Source: Methylohalomonas lacus (GTDB taxonomy: Bacteria > Pseudomonadota > Gammaproteobacteria > Methylohalomonadales > Methylohalomonadaceae). From it: a stretch of DNA of 64,000 bases. The stretch spans positions 1-64,000 of the forward strand of contig NZ_JANUCT010000004.1 of assembly GCF_024808875.1 (NCBI RefSeq), written 5' to 3'. Each line of letters opens with the position of its first letter. Positions within the stretch are counted from its first letter, which is position 1. Of the stretch, positions 17,033 through 26,232 are shown in pieces. The notes beneath the pieces are model-generated. The model was not told where the DNA came from. It ran no database searches and worked only from the letters and a program-made list of their open reading frames with translations. A program made the translations under genes and the position numbers.

Positions 17033-17908
17033 CTAAGGGGTCGCCGCTTTTTGGCGGTCCCTCTTGAGCGTATTGTTAAGTGTTTTTTCAATTCCACTAT
17101 TGTGTAATCTTGGATGTCCAGTAACATTTAGTTTGTATTCATCTTTTTTATCGCTCGCCTTAAAAATTGACAAATTATTTTTATTTACTTCCTTTAATGA
17201 CTCAACGATAGACTTTAAGTTAGCGTAGTTATCGTTAGACATCTCCATTCCAGCTATAACTGAACATAATATCTCATCTCGTCTATAGTGATGAATTCCT
17301 GGGCCACGTTCGTGGTCTACTACTCGTTCTTCTTCTTCATATTTCCAGTCTGTGCTTTTTGTCAGAACTACCTTGTTTATTAAGTCATCCGGTAGCTCTG
17401 AGCCTACATCTATATGGGGTCTCTCGTGTTGATAAATTACAGGAAAGGGTAAAAGGCGTTCATTTGTCAGTAAAACATCTTTCTTCAGTCCTTTAATTGG
17501 TATGCGAAACTCAAGCACAAAACCGCGATGAAAGTCAGCGTAATGCGACCACATTAAGATATTTAATGCGTTTTTACTTAAACTTACTACCCCGACACGA
17601 GAAATTGATTCCTTGGCAAAACTTCCGTCTTCTAATCGGTTTCTAAGGCGGGCAATAAATTTCCCTTTGTCTTGTAGTCTCTTTGCAGGACTTAAACCTC
17701 GCCTATCTCCGGCCGCTTTAAAAAGATCAGGTTTTAATTGAGGAAGCCTATCAATGTTCGTCGTATCATAATATGGTTTACAATCAAACGGATCGTTAAA
17801 ATCTAACGGATTTGTGAATTTAATAGTACTGTCGGTAAGTGTTTTTATCGACCCTTCGGTATACGGAAGGTATTTGTATCGATAGATTACATTTTCTTCG
17901 TCAAACAT
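17033..17908 (-). CDS. DUF2971 protein
   Basis: The 291-residue protein opens with YRYKYLPYTEGSIKTL and has the DUF2971 signature: IKFTNPLDFNDPFDC near residue 30, VVSLSKNALNILMWSHYADFHRGFVLEF near residue 115, and a TKSTDWKYEEEERV segment. The biochemical function is unknown; members are frequent in accessory and defence-like gene groups. Base composition is markedly AT-rich relative to the rest of the window, which points to recent transfer together with the NERD gene. Confidence 0.82.
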   Translation of the reverse strand: MFDEENVIYRYKYLPYTEGSIKTLTDSTIKFTNPLDFNDPFDCKPYYDTTNIDRLPQLKPDLFKAAGDRRGLSPAKRLQDKGKFIARLRNRLEDGSFAKESISRVGVVSLSKNALNILMWSHYADFHRGFVLEFRIPIKGLKKDVLLTNERLLPFPVIYQHERPHIDVGSELPDDLINKVVLTKSTDWKYEEEERVVDHERGPGIHHYRRDEILCSVIAGMEMSNDNYANLKSIVESLKEVNKNNLSIFKASDKKDEYKLNVTGHPRLHNSGIEKTLNNTLKRDRQKAATP

Positions 17909-18069
17909 TTAACGCGTCCATAAATGTCTAACTTAATTTATATGACATGTATGCCATCTTATGAAACGACATCTCTACCGTATAATATTCTTCGAGGTCT
18001 ATAATTTTCTGATTTTTCGGTATCGCTAGCATGTTATACGGTAGCACCTGTCAGGTGGTATGGCTGCAA

Positions 18070-18104
18070 AATAAAAGGGCAGGCCCATTACGGGCCTGCC
18101 CTTT
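18070..18104 (-). terminator. Rho-independent terminator of the nrd operon
   Basis: AAAGGGCAGGCCC (18074-18086) and its exact complement (18092-18104) form a 13-bp perfect stem. On the minus strand the stem is followed by TATTTT. It lies about 110 bases past the nrdB stop. It could also end a transcript in the other direction only weakly, as no T run lies to its right. Confidence 0.85.
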
Positions 18105-18115
18105 GGAATAAGAAA

Positions 18116-18172
18116 GCCTGGCACCCGGAAGAGGCGAGGGGTGCCAGGCAAGTGCCGAGGTCCGTCTCGGCA
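18116..18172. repeat. Two further hairpins between nrdB and its terminator
   Basis: GCCTGGCACCC (18116-18126) pairs with GGGTGCCAGGC (18139-18149), and TGCCGAG (18153-18159) pairs with CTCGGCA (18166-18172). Together with the terminator, the nrdB 3' untranslated region holds three stable hairpins in a row, which may protect the messenger from 3' decay. The remaining part of the gap to 17908 is AT-rich and featureless. Confidence 0.6.
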
Positions 18173-18212
18173 TCCCCGCTAAGAGTCGTTACATGACTGC
18201 ATGTTTGTGGCA

Positions 18213-19466
18213 TTAATCCCAGCTTAGGGCGCCGCCGGTCTGGTACTCGGTGACGCGCGTTTCAAAGAAGTTCTTTTCCTTCTTGAGATCCATGACCTCG
18301 CTCATCCACGGGAAGGGGTTGTCCACGCCCGGGTACTGCTCGGGCAGGCCGATCTGGATGCAGCGGCGGTTGGCGATGTATTTGAGGTATTCCTCGAACA
18401 TCGGCGCGTTCAGGCCGAGTACGCCTCTGGGCATGGTGTCATGCGCATAGCGGATCTCGTATTCGACGCCGTCGCGGATGATTTGCAGAATCTCTTCCTT
18501 GAATGCGTCGGTCCACAGATGCGGGTTCTCGATCTTGATCTGGTTGATCATGTCGATACCAAAGTTCATGTGCATGGACTCGTCGCGCATGATGTACTGG
18601 AACTGCTCGGCGCAGCCGGTCATCTTGTTGCGCCGGCCCATCGACAGGATCTGCACGAAGCCGACATAGAAGAAGATGCCCTCGAAGACGACGTAGAAGG
18701 CGATCAGATCGCGCAGGAAGCGCTGGTCGGTTTCCTGCGTGCCTGTGCGGAAGTCCGGGTCGCCGAGGCTTTCGGTGTATTTCATTGCCCAGGCGGCCTT
18801 GTCGTGCACCGACGGGATCTCGCGGTACATGTTGAAGACCTCGGCCTCGTCCAGGCCCAGCGACTCGATGCAGTACTGGTAGGCGTGCGTGTGCAGTGCT
18901 TCCTCGAATGCCTGGCGCAGCAGGTACTGGCGGCATTCCGGGTTGGTGATGTTGCGGTACACGGCCAGAACCAGGTTATTGGCGACCAGCGAGTCGGCGG
19001 TGGAGAAGAATCCGAGGTTGCGCTTGATGATGGTGCGCTCGTCCTCGGTCAGGCTGTTGCTCTTCCACAGTGCGATGTCCGCGTTCATGTTCACTTCCTG
19101 CGGCATCCAGTGGTTGGCACAGGCGTCGAGGTATTTCTGCCAGGCCCACTTGTACTTGAATGGCACCAGCTGGTTGACGTCGGCGCGGCAGTTGATCATG
19201 GCCTTGTCGTCGACTGACAGCCGGCCGGCACCGAATTCGACCTGTTCCAGGCCGGTGACGCCGGCCTGTTCGTCGGTCGGCGCCTCGGCCAGGGCGGCAT
19301 CGAGGTCCGGCGTCGGTGACGCGGCGTCGCCGCCGAATACGGATTCGACGTTGGTTTCCTCGGCGCTGTATTCCTGCAGGCCGGCTTCGGCTTCTTCAGG
19401 CTGCGGCTGGTAGGCCTGCTTTTTCTCGTTTTTGACGCTGGCGATTGGATCGTCCCAGTTCAACAT
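18213..19466 (-). CDS. nrdB: Class Ia ribonucleotide reductase, small (radical) subunit
   Basis: This subunit carries the diiron-tyrosyl radical used by NrdA. In 417 residues the iron ligands are visible in [21 protein letters not shown] and ESMHMNFG. The Tyr at the position of E. coli Tyr122 is present in HAYQYC, so this is a tyrosyl-radical enzyme rather than a Phe-type class Ic one. A ~100-residue acidic N-terminal extension precedes the fold. A strong AGGGG site precedes the ATG. It lies downstream of nrdA with a 230-base gap containing repeats. Confidence 0.95.
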   Translation of the reverse strand: MLNWDDPIASVKNEKKQAYQPQPEEAEAGLQEYSAEETNVESVFGGDAASPTPDLDAALAEAPTDEQAGVTGLEQVEFGAGRLSVDDKAMINCRADVNQLVPFKYKWAWQKYLDACANHWMPQEVNMNADIALWKSNSLTEDERTIIKRNLGFFSTADSLVANNLVLAVYRNITNPECRQYLLRQAFEEALHTHAYQYCIESLGLDEAEVFNMYREIPSVHDKAAWAMKYTESLGDPDFRTGTQETDQRFLRDLIAFYVVFEGIFFYVGFVQILSMGRRNKMTGCAEQFQYIMRDESMHMNFGIDMINQIKIENPHLWTDAFKEEILQIIRDGVEYEIRYAHDTMPRGVLGLNAPMFEEYLKYIANRRCIQIGLPEQYPGVDNPFPWMSEVMDLKKEKNFFETRVTEYQTGGALSWD

Positions 19467-19520
19467 TGATGCTTCCCCTGTAATTCGTCGTTTGTTTCAG
19501 ATTCGTTCATTAAAAAAATC

Positions 19521-19546
19521 TGTAGGAGCGGTGACCTCGCCGCGAA
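19521..19546 (+). repeat. REP-like element
   Basis: TGTAGGAGCGGTGACCTCGC followed by CGCGA has the form of the REP sequences common in pseudomonads and other gammaproteobacteria (TGTAGGAGCGG, spacer, CGCGA). It lies in the nrdA-nrdB gap. Confidence 0.55.
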
Positions 19547-19617
19547 TGCCGTCTGGCTTGTTCAGCCCGGGGTCAGGCCTCCCACAGGTTGTGTTTCGGT
19601 TGTCTGTCGCATGTTCT

Positions 19618-19658
19618 TCACCCCCATCCCGGCCTTCCCCGTCAAGAGGGAAGGAACA
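19618..19658 (+). repeat. Dispersed C/G-rich hairpin repeat, copy 2
   Basis: TCACCCCCATCCCGGCC followed by TTCCCCGTCAAGAGGGAAGG matches, in reverse orientation, the repeat at 430-478. The second half folds as a CCTTCCC/GGGAAGG hairpin. It lies next to the REP-like element between nrdA and nrdB. Confidence 0.6.
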
Positions 19659-19699
19659 AAGCTCATCACGGCCTTATTTGTCGGGAGGGGGAATTGCAT

Positions 19700-22600
19700 T
19701 TACTGACAGGCCTCGCAGTCCGGGTCGTCGATGGCACAGGCCTGCGGGGCGGCGGAGCCGACCGGTTCGGCGCTGCCGCTGACCGCGTTCAGGCGGCTCT
19801 GATGACTCTCGCTGTTGTTCAGGGTGCTCTTCTCGACGTGCGTCGCGCCCATGGAACGCAGGTAGTAGGTTGTCTTCAGGCCCTTCACCCAGGCGAGCTT
19901 GTACAGATTGTCGAGTTTCCTGCCGGACGGTTCGGACATGTACAGGTTCAGTGACTGCGCCTGGTCGATCCATTTCTGCCGCCGGGCGCCGGCCTCGACC
20001 AGCCAGCGCGGGTCGATTTCAAACGCGGACGCGTAGGTCTGCTTGATTTCGTCCGGGATGCGGTCGATCGGCTGGACGCTGCCGTCGAAGTACTTGAGGT
20101 CGTTGACCATCACCTCGTCCCAGAGACCGGCCTTTTTCAGATCGTTGACCAGGTACGGGTTCACCACCGTGAACTCGCCTGACAGGTTCGATTTGACGAA
20201 CAGGTTCTGGTAGGTCGGCTCGATCGACTGGCTGACGCCGCAGATGTTCGAGATCGTCGCCGTCGGTGCGATCGCCATGGTGTTGGAGTTGCGCATGCCG
20301 ACGGTCTGCACGCGCTCGCGCAGGCTGTCCCAGTCCAGCGTGCTGGAGCGGTCGACGTCGAGATAGTCGCCACGGGCCTCGGCCAGTTTCTCGATGGAGT
20401 CGTGCGGCAGGATGCCCTGGCTCCACAGCGAACCCTGGAAGCTCTGGTACGGACCGCGTTCCTCGGCGAGATCGGTGGACGCGCGGATGGCGCAGTAGCT
20501 GACCGCTTCCATGGAGGTGTCGGCGAACTCGACCGCGCCTTCGGAGGCGTAGGGCAGGTTGAGCTTGTAGAGCGCGTCCTGGAAGCCCATGACGCCGAGG
20601 CCGACCGGCCGGTGACGCAGGTTGGAACGGCGCGCCTGCGGCACGCTGTAGTAGTTGTAGTCGATGACGTTGTCGAGCATGCGCATCGCGGTGTTGATCG
20701 TCTTCTGCAACTTGTCGCGATCGAGCGCACCGTCGGTGACGTGCTGGGCGAGGTTGACCGAGCCCAGGTTGCACACCGCGATCTCGTCGTCGGAGGTGTT
20801 CAGGGTAATTTCAGTATTTTTGGTAACCAACCCATTTACAGTCCATGCATGGGTTTCCGAATCTACTGTCAGACAATATGCATCTTCGTTGGGCAGTTCC
20901 TTTAATCCGGTAAAAGTTGCATATAATTTTTGCTTATACCCATCCTTTTTATCAAGATTTTCTAATAAGTTCCTTGCCGCTTCTGAGTTATTGGCTTTAT
21001 CTTTTGCTAGACTAATAATGCTTTCTGCAATTTTACAGCCCTTAACTGAGGTTATTAGCAAGCGATAGAGGGGTTTTGACCAATATTTACTCTGACCATC
21101 ATGACCGTTGGGCATCAACTGTTCTTGATAGCCACGCATCTGATTTATTGATGTCTTGACACCAAAATTTGCCCACAAAATCTGTAGGTCTCGAACAAAG
21201 CTTAGGTTGTTCGAAGCTAATACAATAGTTGAAATTTCATTTGAAGCTTGAATATGACCATCAGCTTGGTAAAGACCTCGCAAATATGCAGCTGCTGTCT
21301 CCTTATCACCTTGCCATGCGAGGTTCGGCACAGATAGTTTTGAGTCCTTGTTGAAGCCGTATATTTCAAACTGCCGCTTTAATGGTGCTGAGGTGAGTCT
21401 TGCACGTCCATGAGCTAGATCTTCTTGGAATAAGGGTTGATTTGTAGAGGTCGTTCTAAGGGCTGTATTTCCTTCAAGTAAGGATTGCACTCCGTTCTCT
21501 ATGCGTTCCCGGTGATGAAAATCTTGGCTCCATAAATCAATATGCACGCTATTTTTGCCAAAAGTGCCATCCCCTGCCACTAGACCCATTAGATAACCAG
21601 TGTCTGGATCATGTAGTGAACCCCATAACCCCTCAATTTGTTGTATAAGCAACTTATCACCTGGGGTTAGGTTTTGTGCTTCAACCCATCCATGCTCCTT
21701 TACCCAGACTTTGTGGTCAGGTGTGACTTTATGTGTATACCCCTCACTAGTTTGTATCTCTACCATGGGGGCATTTGGTCTAGGTAGTAACATTTCAGAG
21801 GCATTGTAAATTCCATCCAAACCAATGACTCTATTCTTGTCACCGAGTTGATATAGTTCGCCAACCGTCAAAAGACCACGATCCGTTACGACACGCTGAT
21901 CGGCTGCAATACAGCAAAGATTGGAACTGTGTACCTGACCTGTATGCTGCTGCGGCGAGCGCAGGTTGCACGGGTCCTTAAAGGTCATCCACGGATGGCC
22001 GGTCTCGTACAGCATTGACAGCATTTTGCGCCAAAGGTCGGCGGCGCGCAGACGTTTGAATGTCTTGATCTCGCCGCGATCGGCCTTGGCCTCGTATTCG
22101 ACGTAGCGCTTCTCGAACTCGCTGCCGTAGAGGTCGTGCAGGTCCGGCACCTCGTTGGGCGAGAACAGCGTCCACTCGGCGTCCTCGCTGACGCGCTTCA
22201 TGAACAGGTCCGGCACCCAGTTGGCGGTGTTCATATCGTGCGTGCGGCGGCGATCGTCGCCGGTGTTCTTGCGCAGCTCGATGAACTCCTCGATATCGAG
22301 ATGCCAGGTCTCGAGATAGGCGCACATCGCACCCTTCCGCTTTCCGCCCTGATTAACTGCCACGGCGGTATCGTTGGCCACTTTCAAGAACGGCACGACG
22401 CCCTGCGACTTACCGTTCGTGCCCTTGATGTGGGCGCCCATCGCGCGCACGCGGGTCCAATCGTTGCCCAGACCGCCGGCATACTTCGACAGCAGGGCGT
22501 CGTCCTTCACCGCGGCAAAAATGCCGTCTAGATCGTCCGGCACTGTGGTGAGGTAACACGAGGACAGCTGCGGGCGCAGCGTGCCGGAGTTAAACAACGT

Positions 22601-23713
22601 CGGCGTCGAGCTCATGAAGTCGAACGACGACAGCAGTTCGTAGAACTCGATGGCGCGCGCCTCGCGATCGATCTCGTTGATCGCCAGGCCCATGGCGACG
22701 CGCATGAAGAACGCCTGCGGCAGTTCGAAACGCGTGCCGTTGGAATGGATGAAGTAACGGTCGTACAGCGTCTGCAGGCCGAGGTAGGCGAACTGCAGAT
22801 CGCGCTCCGGCTTCAGCGCCTGGCCGAGCTTGTCCAGGTCGTAACGGGTCAGCTCGTCGTCGAGCAGTTCCAGCTCGGCGCCGCGCTTGACGTATTTGGC
22901 GAAGTAGGTCGGGTAGGTGTCGGCCATCTCCGCCTGGGTCGCCTCGGTGGTCTGACCGTTGATGAAGGTCAGCGCCTCGCGCCGCAGGCCGTCGAGCAGC
23001 AGGCCGGAGGCGACGTAGGAGTAGTTCGGTTCCTTCTCGATCAGGGTGCGCGCGCTCATCACCAGGGCGTTGTTCACGTCCCGGTCGGCGACGCCGTCGA
23101 ACAGGTTGCGCAGCGTTTCCTTGATGATCAGTTCGCCGTCGACTTCGCCCAGATCGCGGCAGGCCTCGCTTACGATGGCCTGCATGCGCTGGACGTCGAG
23201 CGGCTTGGTGGTGCCATCTTCCAGCGTGACGTTGAGATCTGTGGTCTGCTGTGTCGGCGCCTTGCCCTTCGATTTCTGCGCTTCCTTTTCGGCGCGCTCG
23301 CGGGCGCGGGCATCGCGGTAGAGGACGTAGGCGCGGGCGATCTTCTGCTCGCCGGCGCGCATCAGCGACAGCTCGACCTGGTCCTGGATGTCCTCGATAT
23401 GGACGGTGCCGCCGCCGGGCAGGCGCCGGGTCAGGGCGCTGGTGACCTGTTCGGTCAGCTCGCTGACCTTTTCGTGGATGCGCTTCGAGGCCGCGGCGGT
23501 GCCGCCCTCGACCTCGAGGAAGGCCTTGGTCATGGCGACACTGATCTTGCTCGGGTCGAAGCTCGTTACCTTGCCGTTGCGGCGGATGACCTTGTAATCG
23601 CCCGGCTGGTGCAGGCGGATCTCGGCGGCGACTTCACGGGCAGCCTCGTCCAGGGCGTCCTCGTGCGAGCGGGTCGGTTCGGGGTTCTCGTTAACTGCGT
23701 TTTCGGCCTCCAT
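19700..23713 (-). CDS. nrdA: Class Ia ribonucleotide reductase, large subunit, interrupted by an intein
   Basis: The ATG at 23713 has a strong AGGAGGG site, giving a 1337-residue precursor and 971 residues after splicing. Two ATP-cone-like regions lie in the first ~240 residues (DYKVIRRNGKVTSFDPSKI, then KPLDVQRMQAIVSEACRDLG), for allosteric control by ATP/dATP. The catalytic barrel follows. The radical-site motif N-x-C-x-E is split: SSNLC ends the N-extein and TEITLNTS starts the C-extein, so the intein follows the Cys equivalent to E. coli Cys439. The second redox Cys is in AVCNLGSVNL, and the C-terminal shuttle cysteines are in CAIDDPDCEACQ. Activity requires accurate protein splicing. Confidence 0.96.
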   Translation of the reverse strand: MEAENAVNENPEPTRSHEDALDEAAREVAAEIRLHQPGDYKVIRRNGKVTSFDPSKISVAMTKAFLEVEGGTAAASKRIHEKVSELTEQVTSALTRRLPGGGTVHIEDIQDQVELSLMRAGEQKIARAYVLYRDARARERAEKEAQKSKGKAPTQQTTDLNVTLEDGTTKPLDVQRMQAIVSEACRDLGEVDGELIIKETLRNLFDGVADRDVNNALVMSARTLIEKEPNYSYVASGLLLDGLRREALTFINGQTTEATQAEMADTYPTYFAKYVKRGAELELLDDELTRYDLDKLGQALKPERDLQFAYLGLQTLYDRYFIHSNGTRFELPQAFFMRVAMGLAINEIDREARAIEFYELLSSFDFMSSTPTLFNSGTLRPQLSSCYLTTVPDDLDGIFAAVKDDALLSKYAGGLGNDWTRVRAMGAHIKGTNGKSQGVVPFLKVANDTAVAVNQGGKRKGAMCAYLETWHLDIEEFIELRKNTGDDRRRTHDMNTANWVPDLFMKRVSEDAEWTLFSPNEVPDLHDLYGSEFEKRYVEYEAKADRGEIKTFKRLRAADLWRKMLSMLYETGHPWMTFKDPCNLRSPQQHTGQVHSSNLCCIAADQRVVTDRGLLTVGELYQLGDKNRVIGLDGIYNASEMLLPRPNAPMVEIQTSEGYTHKVTPDHKVWVKEHGWVEAQNLTPGDKLLIQQIEGLWGSLHDPDTGYLMGLVAGDGTFGKNSVHIDLWSQDFHHRERIENGVQSLLEGNTALRTTSTNQPLFQEDLAHGRARLTSAPLKRQFEIYGFNKDSKLSVPNLAWQGDKETAAAYLRGLYQADGHIQASNEISTIVLASNNLSFVRDLQILWANFGVKTSINQMRGYQEQLMPNGHDGQSKYWSKPLYRLLITSVKGCKIAESIISLAKDKANNSEAARNLLENLDKKDGYKQKLYATFTGLKELPNEDAYCLTVDSETHAWTVNGLVTKNTEITLNTSDDEIAVCNLGSVNLAQHVTDGALDRDKLQKTINTAMRMLDNVIDYNYYSVPQARRSNLRHRPVGLGVMGFQDALYKLNLPYASEGAVEFADTSMEAVSYCAIRASTDLAEERGPYQSFQGSLWSQGILPHDSIEKLAEARGDYLDVDRSSTLDWDSLRERVQTVGMRNSNTMAIAPTATISNICGVSQSIEPTYQNLFVKSNLSGEFTVVNPYLVNDLKKAGLWDEVMVNDLKYFDGSVQPIDRIPDEIKQTYASAFEIDPRWLVEAGARRQKWIDQAQSLNLYMSEPSGRKLDNLYKLAWVKGLKTTYYLRSMGATHVEKSTLNNSESHQSRLNAVSGSAEPVGSAAPQACAIDDPDCEACQ
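20816..21913 (-). mobile_element. NrdA intein with LAGLIDADG homing endonuclease
   Basis: The 366-residue intein begins with Cys1 (CIAADQRVVTDRGLLTVGEL, block A). Block B is YTHKVTPDHKVW. Two LAGLIDADG-type motifs follow: GYLMGLVAGDGTFG and YLRGLYQADGHIQ. The end is block F/G, AYCLTVDSETHAWTVNG then LVTKN, followed by Thr as the first C-extein residue. The Hint residues Cys1, the TxxH in block B, the terminal Asn and the +1 Thr are present. The penultimate residue is Lys where His is usual. The segment is clearly AT-richer than the surrounding nrdA, a sign of horizontal arrival. Confidence 0.95.
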
Positions 23714-23839
23714 GGACCCTCCTGAAAACTGGTACAAAAATTATCTACTTCCTGTACCCCGGGAATCGCGGGGGACGCGATCGGGGGGAACCGGTGTCTG
23801 GGGTGATGGCCGCGCGGGCGCGGCGAAACCTTATGTATG

Positions 23840-23898
23840 AATGTATAGCACCCCCAATTGTAGGGGTCAAGGCGGGATACAACCACTATATGATGTGG
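23840..23898 (-). promoter_or_regulatory. Candidate NrdR box pair upstream of nrdA
   Basis: CCACTATATGATGTGG (23883-23898) and, on the minus strand, GTGCTATACATT (23840-23851) each resemble the NrdR box (ACACTATATATTGT-like). They are centred roughly 40 bp apart, about four helical turns. NrdR boxes in such pairs repress ribonucleotide reductase genes in many bacteria. The second box is a weak match. Confidence 0.35.
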
Positions 23899-23991
23899 AT
23901 TAGTGGTCGCAGTTCCTGCGGAAAGATTGTGGATAAGCTGGGATCAAATGGCGCAAAACCGCGCCATGCGCGGCTTCGCGCTGATCCCGGA

Positions 23992-24945
23992 TCACTCTTC
24001 AACGGTGGCTGGTTTGATGCCGTCGAGCTGGGCGTGGGTGAGGTCGCGGGCCAATTCTGTGAATGCCTGCACAAACGGCAGGCTGGCCTGTTCGCGGCGC
24101 ACGGCACTGTAGAGCGTGCTCCACATACCGTCGCCGCCCAGCGGCCGCGTCCGGATGTAGTCGTCGGCGCGGTATTTCTCGATCGCCCACGACGGCAGCA
24201 CGGCAACGCCGCGGCGGCTGGCGACCAGCTGCACGATCATCGAGGTCAGCTCGGCGGTGCGGATGGCGGCGACCTCGACGCCGGCCGGTTCGAGGAAATG
24301 CCGGAACACGTCCAGGCGCTGGCGCGCGACCGGGTAGGTGAGCAGCGTCTCGTTCACCAGGTCCGCGGGCTCGATGTGATCGCGTTCGCCCAGCGGATGA
24401 TCGTTGGCCATGACCAGCACCGACTGGTAGCGGAACAGCGCACTGTAGCTGACGCCGGCGTGGCTCATCGGGTCCGAGGTGATGACCATGTCGATGACGC
24501 CGTCGAGCAGCGCCGGCAGCGGATCGAGGCTGTAGGCCAGCGACAGATCCAGCTCGATCTGCGGCCAGGCCTCGCGGTAGCGGTCCATGGCCGGCAGCAG
24601 CCAGTCGAAACAGCTGTGGCACTCGATCGAGATGTGCAGCCGGCCGCGGTCGCCGGCCGCCAGGTCGTGGATGTCGCGTTCGGCGGCCTCGATGCGCGGC
24701 AGGATATCGTCGGCCAGCTGCAGCAGGCGCTGACCGGCGGCGGTGAAGCGGATGCTGCGGCGCTTGTGGCGGGCGAGGATCGGCGTGCCGAGCTCGTTTT
24801 CCAGCCCCTTGAGCTGGTGCGACAGTGCCGACTGGGTCAGGTGCAGGCGCTTGGCCGCGCTGGCAATGCTGCCGGTATCGCGGATGGCGAGCAGGGTGCG
24901 CAGGTGGCGCATTTCGAGGTGCAGGCGTGCGTTTTGTTCAGTCAT
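23992..24945 (-). CDS. metR: LysR-family regulator MetR
   Basis: The 317-residue protein has the LysR helix-turn-helix at the N-terminus (SIASAAKRLHLTQSALSHQLKGLENELG). Its effector domain starts with LHISIECHSCFDWLLPAMDRYREAWPQIELDL; the ECHSCFDWL stretch is diagnostic for MetR, the homocysteine-responsive activator of methionine genes. metH lies 9 kb to the right on the same strand and is a plausible target. A near-consensus MetR site sits just upstream and suggests autoregulation. Confidence 0.9.
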   Translation of the reverse strand: MTEQNARLHLEMRHLRTLLAIRDTGSIASAAKRLHLTQSALSHQLKGLENELGTPILARHKRRSIRFTAAGQRLLQLADDILPRIEAAERDIHDLAAGDRGRLHISIECHSCFDWLLPAMDRYREAWPQIELDLSLAYSLDPLPALLDGVIDMVITSDPMSHAGVSYSALFRYQSVLVMANDHPLGERDHIEPADLVNETLLTYPVARQRLDVFRHFLEPAGVEVAAIRTAELTSMIVQLVASRRGVAVLPSWAIEKYRADDYIRTRPLGGDGMWSTLYSAVRREQASLPFVQAFTELARDLTHAQLDGIKPATVEE

Positions 24946-24957
24946 GACGATCGTTTA

Positions 24958-24970
24958 TGAATTAATCTCA
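24958..24970. promoter_or_regulatory. Candidate MetR-binding site
   Basis: TGAATTAATCTCA differs at one position from the MetR consensus TGAA-N5-TTCA and lies 13 bases before the metR start codon. A position so close to the start would suit autorepression. Confidence 0.4.
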
Positions 24971-25066
24971 AAGTTGAATTTAAAATAAAGAATTTGATTC
25001 ATGTTAGCAAGCACCGCATGCTGACCGCCCATGTCGATGCAATGGATGCGAGCACAGGAGGCCGCC

Positions 25067-25261
25067 ATGACTGAATCGCTGCAACAGGTTAAAGCCGCTA
25101 ACCGTGACACGGCAGTTACGGACAGTGTGCAAATCGTGGTCGAGCAATTCTGGTGCGGTCAGCTCGATGTGCGTCGACTCGCGCAGATTGCCCAGGCGCT
25201 GTACCCGCAGTCTGGCAGGAAGGCGTGGCATGGTGATACTACGGACACTGGCAGGGGTTGA
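25067..25261 (+). CDS. Small hypothetical protein
   Basis: An AGGAGG site six bases before the ATG supports translation of a 64-residue soluble peptide beginning MTESLQQVKAANRD. It contains VQIVVEQFWCGQLDVRRLAQIAQALYP, which looks helical, and a polar end. I do not recognise a family. It is divergent from metR, so it could share that promoter region. The short gap after it (25262-25359) shows nothing notable. Confidence 0.45.
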   Translation: MTESLQQVKAANRDTAVTDSVQIVVEQFWCGQLDVRRLAQIAQALYPQSGRKAWHGDTTDTGRG

Positions 25262-25359
25262 GCCATGGCTTTTTTGTGGGAACCGCGAATGAACGCCAAT
25301 GGACGCGAATGGAAGGTCTTCGTCATTCCGGGACGTGGACAGGTTTATAGCAGCGTGCG

Positions 25360-26232
25360 TTATTTGATCTCCGTATCAGGGTTTGTATTGGCCGTACCGT
25401 CCTCGCTCCGGGCGTTGATGGGGTAGCTGTGTGTAGGACCGTGGAATGGCTGCCACAGCATGTGGTCCAGACGCAGTTCCCGTGGGTCGCGGAAAAGATT
25501 GATGCCTATGGTCATCGCGACGTGACCGTCGCGTGGCTGGGCCCGGTAAGTGCCGAAAATCCGGTCCCACCAGGGCAGATTGAATCCAAAGTTGGAGTTG
25601 GTCTCATTCGGATACCAGGAGTGGTGTACCCGGTGCATCTCCGGGGTTACGACGATCCAGCGCAGCACACGGTCAAGCTGTTTCGGCAGTCGCACATTGC
25701 CATGATTGAAAACAGAGGTGGCGTTGAGCAGCACCTCGAAGATCAGTACGGCCACGGCCGGCGCCCCGAGCATCACGATGACGCCCGCCTTGATGAACAT
25801 CGAAAGCAGGATCTCGACGGGGTGAAAGCGCAATCCTGTGGTGATGTCGAAGTCCAGGTCCGCGTGGTGCATGCGATGCAGGCGCCAGAGTAGCGGTACG
25901 GCATGGAAAAACACATGCTGCGCCCAGATGGCAAAGTCGAGGACAATAATCGTAAGTACGATTGTCAGCCAGTAGGGCGCTTCAAACAGACGGAATAATC
26001 CCCAACCCTGGGCCTCGACGAACAGTGCCGTGCCTACGGCTGCTGCAGGGAACACAACTCGCACTACCAATGTGCTTACAGCAACGACGCTGAGGTTGTT
26101 GATCCAGCGATAGCTTTTACGGACGTGCCACTCCCGGCGCGGTGCGAAAACTTCCCATACAGCCATCAGGATAAAAATACTGGCGAACGCGCCAATGCGG
26201 ACCAGAGGTTCCTGTGATAACAGCGTATCCAT
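25360..26232 (-). CDS. Sterol desaturase/fatty acid hydroxylase family membrane enzyme
   Basis: The 290-residue protein has several hydrophobic segments and the histidine clusters that bind two irons in this family: HVFFH, HRMHH followed by AD, NHGNVRLP, and HRVHHSWYPNETNSNFG. It should use oxygen to hydroxylate or desaturate a membrane lipid; the family in bacteria acts on fatty acyl, carotenoid or hopanoid-like substrates and the substrate here cannot be told. The gene stands alone, and 26233-26464 is a quiet gap. Confidence 0.87.
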   Translation of the reverse strand: MDTLLSQEPLVRIGAFASIFILMAVWEVFAPRREWHVRKSYRWINNLSVVAVSTLVVRVVFPAAAVGTALFVEAQGWGLFRLFEAPYWLTIVLTIIVLDFAIWAQHVFFHAVPLLWRLHRMHHADLDFDITTGLRFHPVEILLSMFIKAGVIVMLGAPAVAVLIFEVLLNATSVFNHGNVRLPKQLDRVLRWIVVTPEMHRVHHSWYPNETNSNFGFNLPWWDRIFGTYRAQPRDGHVAMTIGINLFRDPRELRLDHMLWQPFHGPTHSYPINARSEDGTANTNPDTEIK

